Positions 61,812 to 64,000 of a stretch of DNA of 64,000 nucleotides are shown here, in pieces. Below the pieces are notes generated by a model that was not told the origin of the DNA, searched no databases, and saw nothing but the letters and a program-made list of their open reading frames with translations. Both the position numbers and the translations under genes were made by a program. This DNA comes from Bog-473 sp963711065 (lineage in GTDB: Bacteria; Actinomycetota; Acidimicrobiia; Acidimicrobiales; RAAP-2), in contig CAVQCO010000003.1 of the NCBI GenBank assembly GCA_963711065.1, forward strand, positions 1-64,000. Direction: 5' to 3'. Each line of letters starts with the position of its first letter. The first letter of the stretch is position 1.

Positions 61812-64000
61812 TTAGACACTTTGTGTCCCTTTTGTCTCATCGCCTGAGGCGCGCCTCCAGCGCCGCACCGACGGCACCACGAACATGACGATGAGGGCGA
61901 CCAGCCCGACCAGCGTCGCCAGCTGACCGAGGTCGTCGGCCGTCGACCGTCGGTAGGTGAGCGTCACGTCGTGGCTGGTCGGCACCACGACCATGAGGTT
62001 GGGCGTCACCCGCCACGGTCCCTCGGCGCCGCTGGCGTGCCAGTTGGGGAAGTAGGAGACCTTGACGAGCACGGGTGTGCCGACGCGCGAGACGTGAAAG
62101 CTGATCGACGAGTCGCCCTGCGTCACCGCGGTGACGCGGGTCGTCCCGACGTGCTTGACGCTCGCGTGGATGTCGCTGACCGACGTCCGCGGCCACGAGG
62201 CCGGACCGCTCTGCGCGAGCTCCACGTCCCACCGGGTCGGATCGTCGTACCAGGCCACGGACGGGCTGAGCCAGCCGGCCGGCGACGGGCTCACGCCGGA
62301 GAGCACGACGGGATCGTTGGCCAGTGGCGAGACCAGGGGCGAGTTGCGCACGAGATAGATGTCCCACGTGATGCTCGGCGCGGTGCCGCCGGCGCTCGAC
62401 GACCAGGGCCCGGTCGTGGCCACCAGCTTCAGCGCCGGGTCCGCATTGGCCTCCTTCTCCACCTGCGCCGTCTCGGCCATGAAGTACTTCACGCCGAGCA
62501 GCTGGAGGTGTTGGACCCCCAGCGTCACGTCGAGCGGGCCGTAGGGCAACCCCACCTCGGGATCGGAGGGCCCCGCCGAGAGCTCGGCCTGGTTGATGAA
62601 GTGGTACGGCGTCGTCGTCGAGGACTCGAAGAGGAGGCCCTCCATGGAGTCGACGCAGCCGTTGGTCCAGTACGGGAGGAGCATGAGGGACTCGGGCGTG
62701 CCGAAGCGCTGCTCGGTGTCGCTGTACTCCCACATGGCGCGCCCGCAGCCATAGCGCCTGCTCACCGCCTCCATGGTCTGAATCACCGAGCGGTACTCGG
62801 GATAGGCGGGCTGGCCCTCGTAGCCGGCGTAATTCAGGACGGACCAGTTGGTGACCTCGTTGGGCCCGGCGTGCACCAGGGACGACGGCTGGACCACGAA
62901 GGGAGCGGCGACGATCACCATCACGGCGACGAGACCCAGCACCGCGCCGCTCACCGCGGCCGGGGCCCAGCGGGGGGCCGGCTCACGCCGGGGCACGAAG
63001 ACGTAGCCGACGTCGGCGGTGACCTCGCCCAGCGTCCGCGGCTCCTCCCACGGTCGGTCGCCCTCCGCCCACGGTGCCGCGTTCGCCTGCGCCGTCCAGA
63101 GCCGGGTGCGCCACCGCCGCCACCACTGCGCGACGGCGATGCAGCCGGTCCCGAAGGCCCAGGCCGCCATGAGGTAGACGGAGATGAACCAGAGGGGCAG
63201 CAAACGGACGTTGTAGAGGCTGCCCTGGGGGTCGAGCGCCGTGGCGAGGGCCGACGCGATCCCGAGCACGGTCAGGGTGATGCCGAAGCGGCTGCGCACG
63301 AGGAACGCCGTGATGGCCCCGAGGCCGGCGAGGACGAGCGCCCACGTGTCGGCCTCGCGGAAGTACTGGGCCCAGCCCTCCACGTTCGTGTACCCCATGG
63401 AGGTCGTATACGCGTGCTCGAGCCCGAAGGGGACGAGCCACCAACCCGAGAGCAGCAGCCCGATGCCCACCGTCGAGCCCGCCCACCACAGGGTGCGGGT
63501 CCACGGGACCCCTTCGGTGGTGTCGTCGTCGCGCCACAGCAGGAGCCGCGAGTCGGCGATCCCCCAGCGCGCGGGCAGCAGCTCCAGGATGGTGAGGATG
63601 AGCGCCCCACCCAGGGCGTACATGCCCGGGATGATGTGCGACAGCACGCAGCCGGCCAGCACGACCGCAGCCCAGCCGCGGTACTTCCCCTCCCGCACGG
63701 CACAGGCGAAGAGCCCGAGGAACAGCACGGCCAGCGACAGGCTGAAGGAGAACGAGTACTCCCCCGCCAAGGTGGAGAAGAGGTTGCCGCCGTAAATGGT
63801 GAACGTGTAGTCGAAGAGGAATGGCAGGGTGGCGGCCGCCAGGATGGTCGGGATCGGCGGGCGCAACCGGAAGAAGCGGCCACACGCCCAGGCGCAGACC
63901 GGCAACAACACCGATCCGAGGATCGTGCCCAACTTGAACGCGACGTCGTAGGGGATGACCCAGCCCGCCATGGCGATGAAGACGTCGGGGAGCGTGAAGT
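61812..64000 (-). CDS. Large polytopic membrane protein, glycosyltransferase-like, 5' end outside the window
   Basis: The frame is open to the window edge, so the start is missing (FTLPDVFIAMAGWVIPYD are the first visible residues). At least 729 residues are seen, with about ten membrane helices in the N-terminal half, a cytoplasmic Arg-rich stretch (QWWRRWRTRLWTAQAN), then a large outside domain (about 250 residues) and a final helix (LATLVGLVALIVMFVVPSVR) with a basic tail. The layout recalls GT-C type and YfhO-like sugar or lipid transferases; EREADTW-like loop motifs are not decisive. The function is unknown. It is followed by the tetR gene. Confidence 0.7.
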   Translation of the reverse strand, partial: FTLPDVFIAMAGWVIPYDVAFKLGTILGSVLLPVCAWACGRFFRLRPPIPTILAAATLPFLFDYTFTIYGGNLFSTLAGEYSFSFSLSLAVLFLGLFACAVREGKYRGWAAVVLAGCVLSHIIPGMYALGGALILTILELLPARWGIADSRLLLWRDDDTTEGVPWTRTLWWAGSTVGIGLLLSGWWLVPFGLEHAYTTSMGYTNVEGWAQYFREADTWALVLAGLGAITAFLVRSRFGITLTVLGIASALATALDPQGSLYNVRLLPLWFISVYLMAAWAFGTGCIAVAQWWRRWRTRLWTAQANAAPWAEGDRPWEEPRTLGEVTADVGYVFVPRREPAPRWAPAAVSGAVLGLVAVMVIVAAPFVVQPSSLVHAGPNEVTNWSVLNYAGYEGQPAYPEYRSVIQTMEAVSRRYGCGRAMWEYSDTEQRFGTPESLMLLPYWTNGCVDSMEGLLFESSTTTPYHFINQAELSAGPSDPEVGLPYGPLDVTLGVQHLQLLGVKYFMAETAQVEKEANADPALKLVATTGPWSSSAGGTAPSITWDIYLVRNSPLVSPLANDPVVLSGVSPSPAGWLSPSVAWYDDPTRWDVELAQSGPASWPRTSVSDIHASVKHVGTTRVTAVTQGDSSISFHVSRVGTPVLVKVSYFPNWHASGAEGPWRVTPNLMVVVPTSHDVTLTYRRSTADDLGQLATLVGLVALIVMFVVPSVRRWRRASGDETKGTQSV

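Noticed and set aside
1..64000. CRISPR arrays, insertion sequences, prophage or a defence island
   Set aside because: No regularly spaced identical repeats, transposases, integrases or known defence genes were seen. The repeats present are in-frame coding repeats.
1..64000. Programmed +1 frameshifting as a common mechanism for the seven shifted genes
   Set aside because: The seven sites have no shared slippery codon pair, stop codon or downstream structure that I can see. GGG or CCC occurs at only some of them, so an artefact or plain mutation is the simpler reading.

Overview
The window is high-GC (roughly 70% by eye) and reads as chromosomal DNA of a free-living actinobacterium. Supporting signs are many GTG starts, F420-dependent luciferase-like oxidoreductases, an MptB-like mannosyltransferase, a MarP-like periplasmic serine protease, DUF2510 modules, an SCO6745-family protein and 11-nt PhoP-type direct repeats. 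The gene mix looks most like class Acidimicrobiia; that placement is inference. I see no phage, transposon, integrase, CRISPR array or replication origin.

Layout. (1) 1-4.4 kb, minus strand: the translation cluster tRNA-Thr, tRNA-Met, rpmG, tRNA-Trp, secE, nusG, rplK, rplA, L10 leader, rplJ, rplL (cut by the window edge). (2) 4.4-13.9 kb: GNAT acetyltransferase, MptB-like membrane mannosyltransferase, tRNA-Tyr, YajQ, GtrA-like protein, GH1 glucosidase, TesB thioesterase, citrate synthase, an unknown membrane-anchored protein and a clear UDP-sulfoquinovose synthase (SqdB/SQD1). (3) 14-28.9 kb: DNA repair and replication, with recC-recB-recD translationally coupled, rmuC, recR, dnaX and the SRP RNA ffs; phoU and asd lie between rmuC and recR. 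(4) 29-32.4 kb: two tRNA-Ser genes bracket a very acidic repeat-rich membrane protein and tadA. (5) 32.4-45.6 kb: MBL hydrolase, GH15 enzyme, MarP-like protease, BNR-like lipoprotein, zinc-ribbon membrane protein, aldehyde dehydrogenase, two F420-type oxidoreductases, chromate transporter, epimerase, DUF2510/DUF4328 membrane protein. (6) 45.6-49.8 kb: phosphate uptake operon in the order pstB-pstS-pstC-pstA behind a PHO-box array, with a 13-bp perfect stem-loop between pstS and pstC. (7) 49.9-64 kb: nitrobindin-like protein, acyl-CoA dehydrogenase, M20 amidohydrolase, DUF2233-type lipoprotein, SDR, an internally duplicated unknown protein, a split-barrel/cNMP-binding fusion, cupin, SCO6745 protein, two PH-domain membrane proteins, TetR-P450 pair and a large membrane protein running off the window.

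The most striking window-wide observation is that seven genes (rplJ, recC, the GH15 gene, the zinc-ribbon membrane gene, chrA, an epimerase and a tetR) are each broken or altered by a single extra base. The span of each from start to stop is exactly 3n+1, and the extra base usually sits in a short G/C run. Either the consensus carries systematic insertion errors or the genome has an unusual load of +1 mutations; the first is likelier. Other items worth a look are the actinobacterial sulfoquinovose synthase, the pst operon architecture, a second PHO-box-like repeat with no obvious target gene beside ffs, and several unusual domain combinations.
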